Made by a program: the position numbers and the translations under genes
Part shown: piece by piece, positions 19,975-32,514 of the stretch
Numbering within the stretch: the stretch's first letter is position 1
Layout: each line of letters opens with the position of its first letter
Assembly: GCA_009760885.1 (NCBI GenBank)
Contig: CM019704.1
Coordinates: 12,112,303 to 12,176,302 of the forward strand
DNA length: 64,000 bases
Origin: Achatina immaculata
Taxonomy: Eukaryota > Mollusca > Gastropoda > Stylommatophora > Achatinidae
Direction: 5' to 3'
The notes under the pieces: model-generated
The model's input: only the letters and a program-made list of their open reading frames with translations
Told to the model about the DNA's origin: nothing
Database searches by the model: none

Positions 19975-22900
19975 TTCTTGGATATATCAAGCTTGTGCTG
20001 TTGTTCTGTGATGTCTGAAGCTTCTGGTGTTTTTCTAGGATATCTAAAGCTTGTGCTGCTGTTCTATAATATCTAAAGCTTGTGCTGCTGTTCTATAATA
20101 TCTGACGTTTATGATGCTGTTCTATAATATCTGAAGCTTGTGATGCTGTTCTATAATATATGAAGCTTGTGATGCTGTTCTATAATATCTGAAGCTTGTG
20201 ATGCTGTTCTATAATATCTGAAGCTTGTGATGCTGTTCTATAATATATGAAGCTTGTGATGCTGTTCTATAATATCTGAAGTTTGTGATGTTGTTCTATA
20301 ATATCTGAAGTTTGTGCTGCTGTTTATAATATCTAAAGTTCGTGCTGCTGTTCTATAATATTTCATGTTTATGCTGGTATTCTGTAATATTTGAAGTTTG
20401 TGATGCTGTTCTATAATATCTGAAGCTTGTGCTGCTGTTCTATAATATTTGAAGTTTGTGCTGGTGTTCTATAATATCTGAAGCTCGTGCTGCTGTTCTA
20501 TAATATCTGAAGCTCGCCTTGCTCTTCTATGGTATCTGAGCCATGTGCTGCTGTTCTATGATGTCTGAAGCTTCTGCTGTTTTTCTATGATATCTGAAGT
20601 TTCTGCTGTTTTTCTATGATATCTGATACTCGTGCTGCTGTTTTATGATATCTGATACTCGTGCTGCTGTTCTATGATATCTGATACTCGTGCTGCTGTT
20701 CTATGATATCTGATACTCGTGCTGCTGTTCTATGATATCCGAAGCGTGAGATGTTTTCCTCCGACAAGTGAAGCTTCTGCTGCTGTTATATAATATTAGA
20801 AGCATCTGCTGTTGTTATATAATATTAGATGCTTCTGCTGCTGTTATATAATATTAGAGGCATCTGCTGTTGTTATATAATATTAGAAGCATCTGCTGTT
20901 GTTATATATTATTAGAAGCATCTGCTGTTGTTATATAATATTATAAGCTTCTGCTGCTGTTATATAATATTATAAGCTTCTGCTGTTGTTATATAATATT
21001 AGAAGTTTCTGCTTTTGTTATATAATATTATAAGCTTCTGCTGTTGTTATATAATATTAGAAGTTTCTGCTTTTGTTATATAATATTATAAGCTTCTGCT
21101 GTTGTTATATAATATTAGAAGCTTCTGCTGCTGTTATACAATATTAGAAGCTTCTACTGATGTTTGATAATATTAGAACCTTGTGCTGATGTTGTATAAT
21201 ATTAGAACATTCCTCTGCTGTTATATAATATTAGAATCTTGTGCTGCTGTTATATAATATTACAAGCCCGTGTTACTGTTATATAATATTAATATTTTGT
21301 GCTGCTGTTTTACAATATTAGAAGCTTGTGCTGTTGTTATATAATATAGGAAGCTCGTGCTGGTAACTAGTGCTGCTGTTCTATAAAATAAGAACCTCGT
21401 GCTGCTGTTATAGAATATTAGAAGCCCGTGCTGCAGTTATATGTTGTTAGAACCTTGTGCTGCGGTAATATAATATTAGATCCTTGTTCTGATGTTATAT
21501 AACATTAGAATCTTGTACCGCTTTTATATAATATTAGAAAGTCGTGCTGCTGTTATATAATAGTAAAAACCAATGGTGTTGTTATATAATATTAGAATCT
21601 TGTGCTGCTGTTATATAATGTTAGAACCTTGTGCTGCTGTTATATAATATTAGAATCTTGTGCTGCTGTTATATAATATTAGAAACCCATGGTGCTATTA
21701 TATAATATTAGAATCTTGTGCTGCTGTTATATAATGTTAGAACCTTGTGCTGCTGTTATATAATATTGAAAGCCCGTGATTCAACTATGTAATATTATAA
21801 GCTTTTCCCCTGTTAAATATTATTAGAAGTTCATGCTACTGTTATATAATATTAGAAGCTTGTGCCGGTGCTATGTAATATTAGAAGACCGTGCTGTTGT
21901 TTTATTATATTAGAAACTTGATCTGCTGTTACATAATATTACAAGCTCGTGCTTCTGTTATATAATATTAGAAACTTTACCCTTGGTATATATTATTAGA
22001 AACTCGTGCTGTTCTTATATAATATTATAAGCTTATGCCGCTGTTATATAATATTAGAATCCCGTGCTGCTGTTACGTAATATTAGAAGCTCTTGCTGCT
22101 TTTATATATTGTTACATCCCCATGCTTGTGTTATATAATATTAGAAGCTTTGATACTGTTATATAATATTATAATCTTTTAGCCCTTTTATGTAATATTA
22201 GAAGTTCGTGATGCTGTTTTATAAATATTATAAGCTTGAGACTTTTTTCTATAACATTAGAATCTAGTGCTGCTGTTATATAATATTAAAAGCTTGTCCT
22301 GCTGTTATACAATATTATAACCGCATTCTGGTGTTACATAATATTAGAATCCTATGCTGAGGTTTCATAATATTAGAAACTTCTGCTGCTGTTATATAAT
22401 ATTAGAAACTTGTTCTGCTGTTATATAATATTAAAATTATGTGCTGCTGTTGTATAATATTAGAAGCTTTTGGTGCCGTTATATAATATTAGAAGCTTCT
22501 GCTTCTGTTATATAATATTAGAAACTTGTTCTGCTGTTATATAATATTACAATTATGTGCTGCCGTTATATAATATTAGAAGATTCTGCTTCTGTTATAT
22601 AATATTAGAAACTTGTTCTGCTGTTATATAATATTACAATTATGTGCTGCTGTTATATAATATTAGAAGCTTCTGCTTCTGTTATATAATATTAGAAACT
22701 TGTTCTGCTGTTATATAATATTACAATTATGTGCTGTTGTTATATAATATTACAATTATGTGCTGCTGTTATATAATATTACAATTATGTGCTGCTGTTA
22801 TATAATATTACAATTATGTGCTGCTGTTATATAATATTACAATTATGTGCTGCTGTTATATAATATTACAATTATGTGCTGCTGTTATATAATATTACAA

Positions 22901-23210
22901 TTATGTGCTGCTGTTATATAATATTACAATTATGTGCTGCTGTTATATAATATTACAATTATGTGCTGCTGTTATATAATATTACAATTATGTGCTGCTG
23001 TTATATAATATTAGAAGCTCGTGCTCTTTTTAGAGGCTCGTTTTGTTGTAATATAGTGTTATAAACCCGCGCTGTTTTTGTATGAGATCTGAGGTTTATA
23101 CTGTTGTTCTACGGTATCTTAAACTTATGCTGCTCTGCGAAGATATCTGAAGTTTGTGCTGTTGTTCTATGAAATCTGAAACTTACGATGTTGTTCATTT
23201 AATCCCATAC
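19975..23210. repeat. 29-bp satellite, 3.2 kb
   Basis: TTATATAATATTAGAAGCTT plus a GTGCTGCTG-type end, about 110 copies of 29 bp. The left third uses a TTCTATAATATCTGAAG variant, and 22735-23010 is nearly uniform (TTATATAATATTACAATTAT). Divergence is highest in the middle. Confidence 0.97.
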
Positions 23211-23432
23211 AGTTTTTCAACGAAATCTGAAACTAACATACCTAAGCGCATACTGTTCTAGGATATTTGAAATGATGTTCTTTGCATTTAAATCAAGCCA
23301 CAGAGAAAACCATGCTTTATACATGATGCCACGTGACATAAAACAATATCATGTCACGTGACACGATATTGACGGTGTATGTCACATGGATTAACATTGT
23401 ATGTGACATACAACGTCAATCTGATCACCAGT

Positions 23433-23937
23433 GTCTTCAACTTTTATATACATCATCTATCAGACTAGTTATTTTCCTTGTTTTCAACTTTTATATACAT
23501 CATCTATCAGACTAGTTATTTTCCTTGTTTTCAACTTTTATATACATCATCTATCAGACTAGTAGTCTTTCTTATCTTCAACGTTTATATACATCATCTA
23601 TCAGAATAGTAGTCTTCCTTATCTTCAACTTTTATCTTCATCATCTATCAGCCTAGTCGTCTTCCTTATCTTCAGCTTTTATCTACATCATCTATCAGAC
23701 TATTCATCTTCCTTATCTTCAACTTTTATCTACATCATCTATCAGACTAGTTATTTTCCTTATCTTCAACTTTTATCTACATCATCTATCAGACTATTCA
23801 TCTTCCTTATCTTCAACTTTTATCTACATCATCTATCAGACTATTCATCTTTCTTATCTTCAACTTTTATTAACATCATCTATCAGCCTAGTCGTCTTCC
23901 TTATCTTCATCTTTTATCTACATCATCTATCAGACTA
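23433..23937. repeat. 48-bp satellite (left part of a 3.5-kb array)
   Basis: TCTTCAACTTTTATCTACAT and CATCTATCAGACTA form 48-bp units, about ten copies. The array is broken by a LINE at 23938 and resumes at 25178 with shorter units. Confidence 0.95.
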
Positions 23938-25177
23938 CTATAGAGACTTCTCCCTGTTCTCAATACCCAGCAAGGTCTTCAACAGGATTTTGCTAAATAG
24001 AATTAAAACATCAGTAGATAGTAAACTAAGAGAAGAGCAAACAGGTTTCAGGCAAGGAAGATCCTGTACTGACCACATCGCTGCTACAATGCGAATAAAA
24101 GAACAGTCAATGGAGTGGAATTCTTCACTGTAGTTACATTCACTGATTATGAGAAGGCATAGTAGTTTATAGTTTAGTAGTTTAGATCATAGAATGCTGT
24201 GGAAACTACTGGAACACTATGGTATCTCAGCCAAGATAACAAAGCTTATGCTATTTAACCTATATGATGGAACAACTTGTAGAATCGTGCATGGAGGAAC
24301 TCTCACAGAAAGTTTTAAAGTGGAAACAGGCAGGAATGTTTGCTATCACCATTCCTATTTCTTCTAGCAACTGATTGGATCATGAAAACTACCACAAAAG
24401 AGGAAAGAAATAGGATACAATGGACATTGTGGAACCAATTGGAAGATCTTGACTTCGCAGATGATGTGGAACTTCTGGCACACAGCCACACACAAATGCA
24501 AAAGAAACTTCAGATCTTAAGCAAGACTGGAACTATATACTGACAGACAAAAAAACAAAGATAATGCAAAGTAATAGTGCAAGCAATAAGCTCATTGTAA
24601 CTGAGGGAGTGCCAATTGAAGAAGTAGAATATTTCACATATTTAGGCAGCATAGTGGATAAATATGAAGGAACGGAAAAGGATGTTAAAGCTAGAATAAC
24701 CAAGGCCAGGACAGCATTTATCCAACTTAACAAAATATGGTCATCTAAGAACATCAAAACAAGAACCAAACTTAGGCTTTTCAATACAAACGTATAAACT
24801 GTCCTGCTACATGGCTCAGAGACATGGGTTATGACCAAGACAATACAACTGAAGATACAAACATTCATGAACTACTGCTTAAGGACGATTTTGAACATTA
24901 AATGGCAGGACAAGATCAGGAATGAGGAGGTCTGGGAAAGGCAGGACAAGAATCTATGAACCTACAAATCATGTCTAGGAAATGGAGAAGGATTGGCCAC
25001 ACTCTCAGGAAACCCAACACCAGCATAGCACAACAGGCACTGACATGGAATCCTCCAGGAAACGGAAAATAAGAAAGAACTAGATTTACTTAGAGAAGAG
25101 AAATTATGACAGTGCTCAGAGACTAGGGGTGTACATGGAAGGAAGCAGAGAATAACTGCAAGAACATGATGATGATG
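23938..25177 (+). mobile_element. LINE C2: C-like LINE, 5'-truncated, inserted in satellite
   Basis: 1.24 kb ending in an ATG-repeat tail (25165-25179). ATCTATCAGACTA occurs at both edges (23925-23937 and 25178-25190). Because the array carries the same word, the duplication shows as a phase restart. Blocks in several frames: SIPSKVFNRILLNRIKTSVD, REEQTGFRQGRSCTDHIA, DHRMLWKLLEHYGISAKI, SPFLFLLATDWIMK, LEDLDFADDVELLA, EYFTYLGSIVDKYEGTEKDV, RTKLRLFNTNV, WRRIGHTLRKPNTSIAQQAL, and near the end GCTWKEAENNC. Related to LINE C (GTE.DVKAR, IGHTLRKP.TS..QALTWNP). It has many frameshifts and is older than C. Confidence 0.9.
24340..24797 (+). pseudogene. LINE C2 RT palm (FADD) and thumb
   Basis: Two frames. 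24340-24543 has LSPFLFLLATDWIMK and LEDLDFADDVELLAHSHTQM. 24564-24797 has EEVEYFTYLGSIVDKYEGTE, KARITKARTAF and NIKTRTKLRLFNTNV. These correspond to RT blocks 5-7 and the thumb. The first catalytic Asp block upstream (near 24150) is destroyed by stops and a small internal duplication (TAGTAGTTTA repeats, 24160-24186). Confidence 0.85.
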
Positions 25178-26960
25178 ATCTATCAGACTAGTCTTCCACA
25201 TCTTCAACTTTTATATACATCATCCATCAGACTAGAATTCCGGTCTTCAACTTTTATATACATCATCCATCAGACTAGAATTCCGGTCTTCAACTTTTAT
25301 ATACATCATCCATCAGACTAGACTTCCGGTATTCAACTTTTATATACATCATCCATCAGACTAGACTTCCGGTATTCAACTTTTATATACATCATCCATC
25401 AGACTAGACTTCCGGTATTCAACTTTTATATACATCATCCATCAGACTAGACTTCCGGTATTCAACTTTTATATACATCATCCATCAGACTAGAATTTCA
25501 TGTCTTCAACTTTTATATACATCATCCATCAGACTAGAATTCTGGTCTTCAACTTTTATATACATCATCCATCAGACTAGAATTCCGGTCTTCAACTTTT
25601 ATATACATCATCCATCAGACTAGAATTCCGGTATTCAACTTTTATATACATCATCCATCAGACTAGACTTTCATGTCTTCAAATCTTATATACATCATCC
25701 ATCAGACTAGACTTTCATGTCTTCAACTTTTATATACATCATCCATCAGACTAGACTTTCATGTCTTCAACTTTTATATACACCCTCTGTCAGACTAGAC
25801 TTTCATGTCTTCAACTTTTATATACACCCTCTGTCAGACTAGACTTTCATGTCTTCAACTTTTATATACACCCTCTGTCAGACTAGACTTTCATGTCTTC
25901 AACTTTTATATACACCCTCTGTCAGACTAGACTTTCGTGTCTTCAACTTTTATATACACCCTCTGTCAGACTAGACTTTCGTGTCTTCAACTTTTATATA
26001 CACCCTCTGTCAGACTAGACTTTCGTGTCTTCAACTTTTATATACACCCTCTGTCAGACTAGACTTTCGTGTCTTCAACTTTTATATACACCCTCTGTCA
26101 GACTAGACTTTCGTGTCTTCAACTTTTATATACACCCTCTGTCAGACTAGACTTTCGTGTCTTCAACTGTTATATACACCCTCTGTCAGACTAGACTTTC
26201 GTGTCTTCAACTTTTATATACACCCTCTGTCAGACTAGACTTTCGTGTCTTCAACTTTTATACACCCTCTGTCAGACTAGACTTTCGTGTCTTCAACTTT
26301 TATATACACCCTCTGTCAGACTAGACTTTCGTGTCTTCAACTGTTATATACACCCTCTGTCAGACTAGACTTTCGTGTCTTCAACTTTTATATACACCCT
26401 CTGTCAGACTAGACTTTCGTGTCTTCAACTGTTATATACACCCTCTGTCAGACTAGACTTTCGTGTCTTCAACTGTTATATACACCCTCTGTCAGACTAG
26501 ACTTTCGTGTCTTCAACTTTTATATACACCCTCTGTCAGACTAGACTTTCGTGTCTTCAACTTTTATATACACCCTCTGTCAGACTAGACTTTCGTGTCT
26601 TCAACTTTTATATACACCCTCTGTCAGACTAGACTTTCGTGTCTTCAACTTTTATATACACCCTCTGTCAGACTAGACTTTCATGTCTTCAACTTTTATA
26701 TACACCCTCTGTCAGACTAGACTTTCGTGTCTTCAACTGTTATATACACCCTCTGTCAGACTAGACTTTCGTGTCTTCAACTTTTATATACACCCTCTGT
26801 CAGACTAGACTTTCGTGTCTTCAACTTTTATATACACCCTCTGTCAGACTAGACTTTCGTGTCTTCAACTTTTATATACACCCTCTGTCAGACTAGACTT
26901 TCGTGTCTTCAACTTTTATATACACCCTCTGTCAGACTAGACTTTCGTGTCTTCAGCTTT
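25178..26960. repeat. 43/44-bp satellite (right part)
   Basis: Starts with CATCATCCATCAGACTAGA units and changes at about 25780 to CACCCTCTGTCAGACTAGAC units, first with TTTCATG and from about 25930 with TTTCGTG. About 41 copies. The last thousand bases are almost uniform. Confidence 0.97.
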
Positions 26961-27589
26961 TTAACAAAAAGCAATAAACTAGCAGCTCACATCTGGTCAA
27001 CTTGAAAATGGAGGAAACAATATGGCTGCTCTGTGAAGCAGAAGTGATTGTCTCGGCAAGAAGACCAAGTGCTTGTAACAAAAGATGGTCTTTGTCAATG
27101 TCTCTGTTTGCAAGATGGAAGGAGCTTTGCGCCTAGTACTGGTCCCAAACGGACTTACAGACCCATTTTGTTGGCATCGAGGCATGCTATCAATGTTCTC
27201 TGTTACCCCTTCTTGCGTGGGTGCCATATGGCAGTGCACGTGAGAACGAGCATGAACGAGACTTGGACGAGACTTGGGCGAGAGCGGAGCGAGCAAATAT
27301 TGCAGCCATGAGTGCCCTTCTCACAACTTGCATGGTCCGGGCCTCCCCCGGGACGGCTTGAGAAAGACGGTTAATAATAACCCCTAGTAACTGTGTCAAC
27401 AATAATGGCTTCTCATCTCACTGTCTTTACGTGCCTCGTGTTTCTTGTTTGTGTCCTGAATTAGTTTTCACTTCCTCAAATTCATGGCAACGCCGAAATA
27501 AGGCGTGCCCGCACAACATTACCACAAAGATGGGTGCACTCACCAGAAGCAAGCAATGCATTTTTTTCTTTACGTAGAATATTGTCGCT
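26961..27589. other. Apparently single-copy sequence, no gene identified
   Basis: GC-richer than its surroundings (27100-27360), with open frames on both strands but no motif. A host exon cannot be excluded. Confidence 0.4.
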
Positions 27590-28135
27590 AATTTCAAATG
27601 ATAGAGCAGAAGATGAAGGACATGTTGTAGGGAAATTTAGCATAGGACATAGAAATGAGGCAGGTGACAGTCTAATGGCTTTTTGCATGGAAAATGAGCT
27701 AATGATTACTAACACACTTTTTAAACAACATCCAAGAAGACTTTACACATGGAAATCACCTGATGGTAAAACCAAGAATCAAATAGATTACATTTTAGTG
27801 CAAAGAAGGTGGAGGTCAAGTATAACATCAGCAAAAACTTTACCAGGTGCTGATTGTGACACAGACCATGAGTTATTAATAGCAGACTTGAAGATAAAGA
27901 TAAAAAAGACAGTTACGGGATCAAGACCACTCCGCTTTGATCTTACAAAAATACCAGAACAATACGGTATAGAAGTGAAGAACCGTTTCGAAATCCTGAT
28001 GGCTTTAGAGGAGGAGATGACACCAGATGAATTAGCTACACAGGCCAGAGATATCTTAATAACAACAGATAAAGACGTGGTTCCAGCAGAGAAAACACAA
28101 AAGAATGGATGGATTACAGCAGGCACACTAGAATG
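27590..28135 (+). pseudogene. LINE D endonuclease, C-terminal half
   Basis: GKFSIGHRNEAGDSLMAFCM, ELMITNTLFKQHPRRLYTWK, KTKNQIDYILVQRRWRSS, and PGADCDTDHELLIADLKIK with the catalytic D-H pair (TDH instead of SDH). This is the second half of an AP-like endonuclease; the WNVRT half is absent. The frame is open until 28135, then shifts into the linker. Confidence 0.85.
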
Positions 28136-29160
28136 ATAAAACAACGTAGAGAAATGAAGACGCAATGGAAAGTGACAAACAACAACAAAGAGGAATCTTT
28201 AACAAAAGAAGTACGTAGAAACATAAGAAAAGACAAAAAACAATACATACAAGATTGTTGTGAAAGAATAGAAGGACATCAGAAGTGTGGAAGAGATAAT
28301 GAAATGTTTAAAGAAATGAAGACATTGACGAGAAATGTCACACCTAAGCTAAATGTAATTTGTGATGAGATGGGGAATGTCTTGACAGAGACAGAGGAAA
28401 TTGTAGAAAAAGGGAAGGAATATTGCACAGGAATGTATGAAACAACCAACTATGAAAACAGAAATCAACAGTGTAAATTATTATTGGAGGAGAAAGAACC
28501 CGAACCAACAATAGAAGAAGTTTTATGGGCAATAAAGAATCTGAAAAATGGTAAATCACCAGGATGTGATGAGATAACAGCTGAACTTATTAAAGCAGGA
28601 GGAAAGGAATGTGCAACAATATATCATGCACCTGGTAAAAAGATATGGCATTCAGGTCATCATCATCATCATCATCATCATCAGGTGCCGTGCCGACTGG
28701 CGTTGGCTATTCTCCAGAGTACACGATCCTTCATGCAGGCCATCAGCTCAGTTGATCATCTCCTCTCACACCATCCCGTCAGACTGCCCAGTATCATTTC
28801 TCTTGGTCTTCCTCTTGATCATCTTCCTTCTATTTTTCCTGTTGTTATAATATTTTCAATGCCCCCTCTTCTCATTTCATGTCCTATGAAAGTACATTCA
28901 GTTATTTGGCCAAAATAATGGGAAAAGGAAATGTATTCATACCACTGCCAAAAAAAGTGTAACCTGAAATTATGCACAAACCACAGAACTGTTGCCTTGA
29001 TTAGTCATGCCAGTAAAATTCTGTTAAAAATCATAATCGGTAGACTTCGTAAGAAAATAGAAGAAGAGGTCACTATGGTCAACGCTGGTTTCAGGCAAGG
29101 AAGAGGATCAAGAGACCATATGAAAGTTTAATGTGAATCTATATTTATCTTTTATAGACT
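28109..29160 (+). pseudogene. LINE D linker and RT fingers, interrupted by a B fragment
   Basis: The linker has RKDKKQYIQDCCERIEGHQK, then EEVLWAIKNLKNGKSPGCDE (K.GKSPG.DEI, RT block 0). The B insertion follows at 28657. After it come LCTNHRTVALISHASKILLK, GRLRKKIEEEVTMVNAGFRQ and GRGSRDHM. The block that should carry the first catalytic Asp (about 29140-29190) is broken by a stop and frameshift. Confidence 0.82.
28657..28894 (-). mobile_element. LINE B 3'-end fragment nested in LINE D
   Basis: Minus strand: end of the B ORF ([18 protein letters not shown] region to the stop) plus an ATG tail (plus CATCAT repeats, 28658-28682). It is flanked by CATTCAG at 28649-28655 and 28895-28901. The LINE D frame continues across when the insert is removed (KIWHS then VIWPK). 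A short, well-conserved B copy. Confidence 0.9.
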
Positions 29161-29176
29161 ACTCAATGGCATTTGA

Positions 29177-30238
29177 TTGTGTACAACACCAGAAATTTGG
29201 GAAATAATGGAAAAAATGGGATTTCCAACATATTTGATACAATTAACATCACTGCTGCATCTAGACCAACAAGCAGCTGTAAGAATAAATGGTGAAACAA
29301 CAACTTGGTTTGACATAAAACAAGGGGTCCGTCAGGGGTGCATATTGTCACCTTACTTATTTAACTTGTATACTGAAAATATAATGAGGAATGTTAGAGA
29401 AGATGTAGACAAAGAATATTAAGATGCCATAACAATTGGCGGTTATGAAATATCAGAGATTAGATATGCTGATGACATAGTATTACTGTCCACAACACAA
29501 AAAGGAATGGAAAAATGAATTATGTCAGTCCATAAAAACAGCGAAGAGCAAAACCTCTATCTTAATGCGAAGAAAATTAAATTGATGACAACTGACAAAA
29601 CAAATAAGGCAGCTGATATAAGCATGAATGAGAAACAACTGGAAGAAGTGTAGAGTTTTGAATATCTTGGATCACTGCTAACTAATAATGGAGATACCAA
29701 TGAGGGAAATTAAAAGGCGGGCATCTATCGCTCTTCAGAAAGTAAAACAACTAAAGAATCTGTGGAGAGGAACAACAGAACTACAAAAATAAGATTTTTA
29801 AGGGCATGCATCTTTCCCATCGCAACATATGCCTGTGGGACCTGGAAACTTAATAAAGCAGCTGAGAAACACATAAATGCCTTTGAATGTAAATGATACA
29901 GAAGAGTTCTTCAAACATCGTGGACACAAAAAAGAACAAATATATCTATACTACAAGAACTTAATGTTGAAGAAGGCTGGCTAGTAAAGAGGATTAAAGA
30001 GAGAAAAGTTAAATATTTTGGACACATTAAACGTCATGATAATCTAGAGAAAACCGTGTTGGAAGAGTACATAATGGGAAAAAGAAAGAGAGGAAGACCA
30101 AGGCGAAGATGGCTGCAAGACATCGTTGTTGATCTACAAATGTATGCATCTGCAGCAGGCCATCTTGCTCACAACCGAGAGGCCTACAGGAGTGCTGTTT
30201 GTGAGGCAAAGTTCCGCAAGGGACATGCAAATGAATGA
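29177..30238 (+). pseudogene. LINE D RT palm, thumb and C-terminal domain
   Basis: [60 protein letters not shown] (YADD at 29465-29476), NLYLNAKKIKLMTTDKTN, SFEYLGSLLTNNGD, FLRACIFPIATYACGTWKLN, YRRVLQTSWTQKRTNISILQ, KVKYFGHIKRHDN, KRKRGRPRRRWLQDIV, and ending AKFRKGHANE. At least five stops or frameshifts. The last 60 codons (30056-30238) are clean. Confidence 0.88.
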
Positions 30239-30324
30239 ATGAATGAGAAGTATCACATTAATGACACAATTATCCTGTCTGTTATGTTTGTGACAGGTGA
30301 CATTGCATGTACCTGACGCAATGA

Positions 30325-30900
30325 CAAGTTGTGGTTCAAGTGTTACAGTCATTATGACATTTCAAGTTGTGCTCAAATATTACAGTCACTATGACATTTC
30401 AAGTTGTGCTCAAATATTACAGTAACTATGACATTTCAAGTTGTGCTCAAATATTACGGTCACTATGACATTTCAGGTTGTGCTCAAATATTACGGTCAC
30501 TATGACATTTCAAGCGGTGGTTCTAGTATTACAGTCACTATAATATTTTCAAATTCTGGTTCATGTATTATAGTCACAATAAACTTTCAATTGTGGTTCA
30601 AGTGTTACATTCGGTATAACACTGTCAAGTTGTGCTCAAGAATTACAGTTGCTATAACAATTCAAGTGTTACAGTCGGTATAATACTTTCAAGTTTTGAC
30701 TCAAGTACTAGTCACTATAACACTTTCAAGTTGTGGTTCAAGTATTACAGTCACTATAACACTTTCAAGTTATGGTTCACATATTACAGTCACTATAACA
30801 CTTTCAAGTTGTGGTTCACGTACTACAGTCACTATAACACTTTCAAGTTGTGGTTCACGTACTACAGTCACTATAACACTTTCAAGTTGTGGTTCAAGTA
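30325..30900. repeat. 39-bp satellite, left part
   Basis: GTTCAAGTATTACAGTCACT and ATAACACTTTCAAGTTGTG form the unit, about 15 copies here. The array resumes after the LINE B insertion at 34233. 39 is a multiple of three, giving 13-residue repeat frames (SSCGSSITVTITL) of no evident meaning. Confidence 0.95.
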
Positions 30901-30913
30901 CTCATCATCATCA

Positions 30914-32502
30914 TCATGTGCCGTGCTGACTGGCGTTGGCTATTATTCTTCTCCAGAGTACACGATCCTTCATGCAGGCCATCAGTTCAGTTGGTGATCT
31001 CCTCTCACACCATCCCGTCAGACTGCCCAGTATCATTTCTCTTGGTCTTCCTCTTGATCTTCTTCCTTCTATTTTTCCTGTTGTTATAATATTTTCAATG
31101 TCCCCTCTTCTCATTGCATGTCCTATGAAAGTACATTGTCTCTCTCTTACTTTTTTGACAAGATTTTTTGTCTCTCCAGCTCTTTTCATACATCCTTCAT
31201 TAGTTATTTTTGCTGTCCAGGAGATTCGCAACATTCTTCTAATAAACCACATTTCTGCTGCATCCAATGATTTTTGTGCAGACTTGCCTATTGTCAATGA
31301 TTCACTTCCATATAACAAGATAGGTTCAATATAGCATTTAAGGACTCGCTTTCTAACATTCATTGATAAGGATGTGTTTTTTAATATGTTTCTCATTCTC
31401 TGAAATGCAGTCTTTGCTTGGCCTATTCTGTTCCTAATTTCTGTTGTGCATTTCCCATCTGAAGTTATTACTGCTCCAAGGTATTTGAATTTCTTCACCT
31501 GCTTTAGAATAGTTCCGTTTAATTTTATACTGCATGCTGGTGGATTCTGTTTCTTAGATATAACCATAGTCTCTGTCTTTTTTATGTTCAAAGAAAGGAC
31601 TTTCTGATCACTTTCTATGGCGGCTTTATCCAAGAGATTTTGCAGGTCTTGTTGGTTCTAAGCTATCAGTACTGTGTCATCAGCATACCGAAGGTTGTTA
31701 ATATTGTATCCTCCAATTTTTATGCCTGGTTCTGTGATGATCGTTCTTAGAATATTCTCGCTATACAGAGAAAAAAGGTCTGGAGATAGTACACATCCTT
31801 GTCGCACCCCTTGCTTTATAGGTTGATATTTCCAGTTCTATTTTCAACTCGAAATACTGCTTCTTGCTGCCATTATAGATGTTTTACAATCCTCAGGTCT
31901 TTGCCGTCTATACTGATGTCTTCAAACATTTTAATAATTTCATTATATTTCACCTTATTGAATGCCTTGGTGTAATCAATGAAGCATAAGTAGAGATCTT
32001 TCTGTACTTCTAAAGCTCTTTCTGTTAGTGTTCGTAAAGCATAAATGGCATTGTGTGTTCCCTTTTCTTCAACAAATCCAAACTGTTCATCTGCTATTTC
32101 CATTTTTATCTTTTTCCTTGTTCTTCTCATAATTATTCTCAGAAGTAGCTTCGTTATGTGACATGAGAGGCTGATAGTCCGGTGGTCGTCACATTCCTTT
32201 GCACCTGGTTTCTTTGGTAGTGCTATAAACGTGGATTTAATCAGGTCACTGGGAATATAACCACTGTTGTAAATGTCGTTCAGTAACTTGGTTATTATTT
32301 TTATTCCTGTCTCCTCTAGTGCCTCTATTTCTTCTATTGTTATATTATCAGGCCCAGTCGCTTTTCCTTTCTTCATGTGTTTGATGGCATCTATGATTTC
32401 ATCTTCAAGTATTGGTGGTCCCTCACAGTTTTCAGTATCTGGTGTTAATTCTGGTCTTTTTCCTCCATATAGCTCATTGATATACTCTGTCCACCTGTCC
32501 AC
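30914..32502 (-). pseudogene. LINE B copy 2 reverse transcriptase and C-terminal domain
   Basis: Blocks: [58 protein letters not shown] and [19 protein letters not shown] (the second conserved D of the block is N here). A TAA stop at HLY* and a lost A near 31840 follow. YADD is at 31676-31687 with a TAG at 31658-31660. The C-terminal part (30914-31633) is open: [50 protein letters not shown] and RSRGRPREM. Confidence 0.9.
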
Positions 32503-32514
32503 AATGTCTTCTTT

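Larger units (their letters stand above)
27590..30248 (+). mobile_element. LINE D copy 1: 5'-truncated, carrying a nested B fragment
   Basis: Starts inside the endonuclease and runs through linker, RT and C-terminal domain to an AATG tail (30231-30245). A 3'-end piece of LINE B is inserted at 28657-28894. Numerous stops (for example after NVREDVDKEY at about 29420) and frameshifts. The family is distinct from B: KMGFPTYLIQL, SFEYLGSLLTNN, RHDNLEK and FRKGHAN are its signatures. Other pieces lie at 16490, 38156 and 53152. Confidence 0.9.

Noticed and set aside
27048..27402. Host exon in the GC-richer patch
   Set aside because: Open frames on both strands but no recognisable motif or clear splice signals; left as unassigned.
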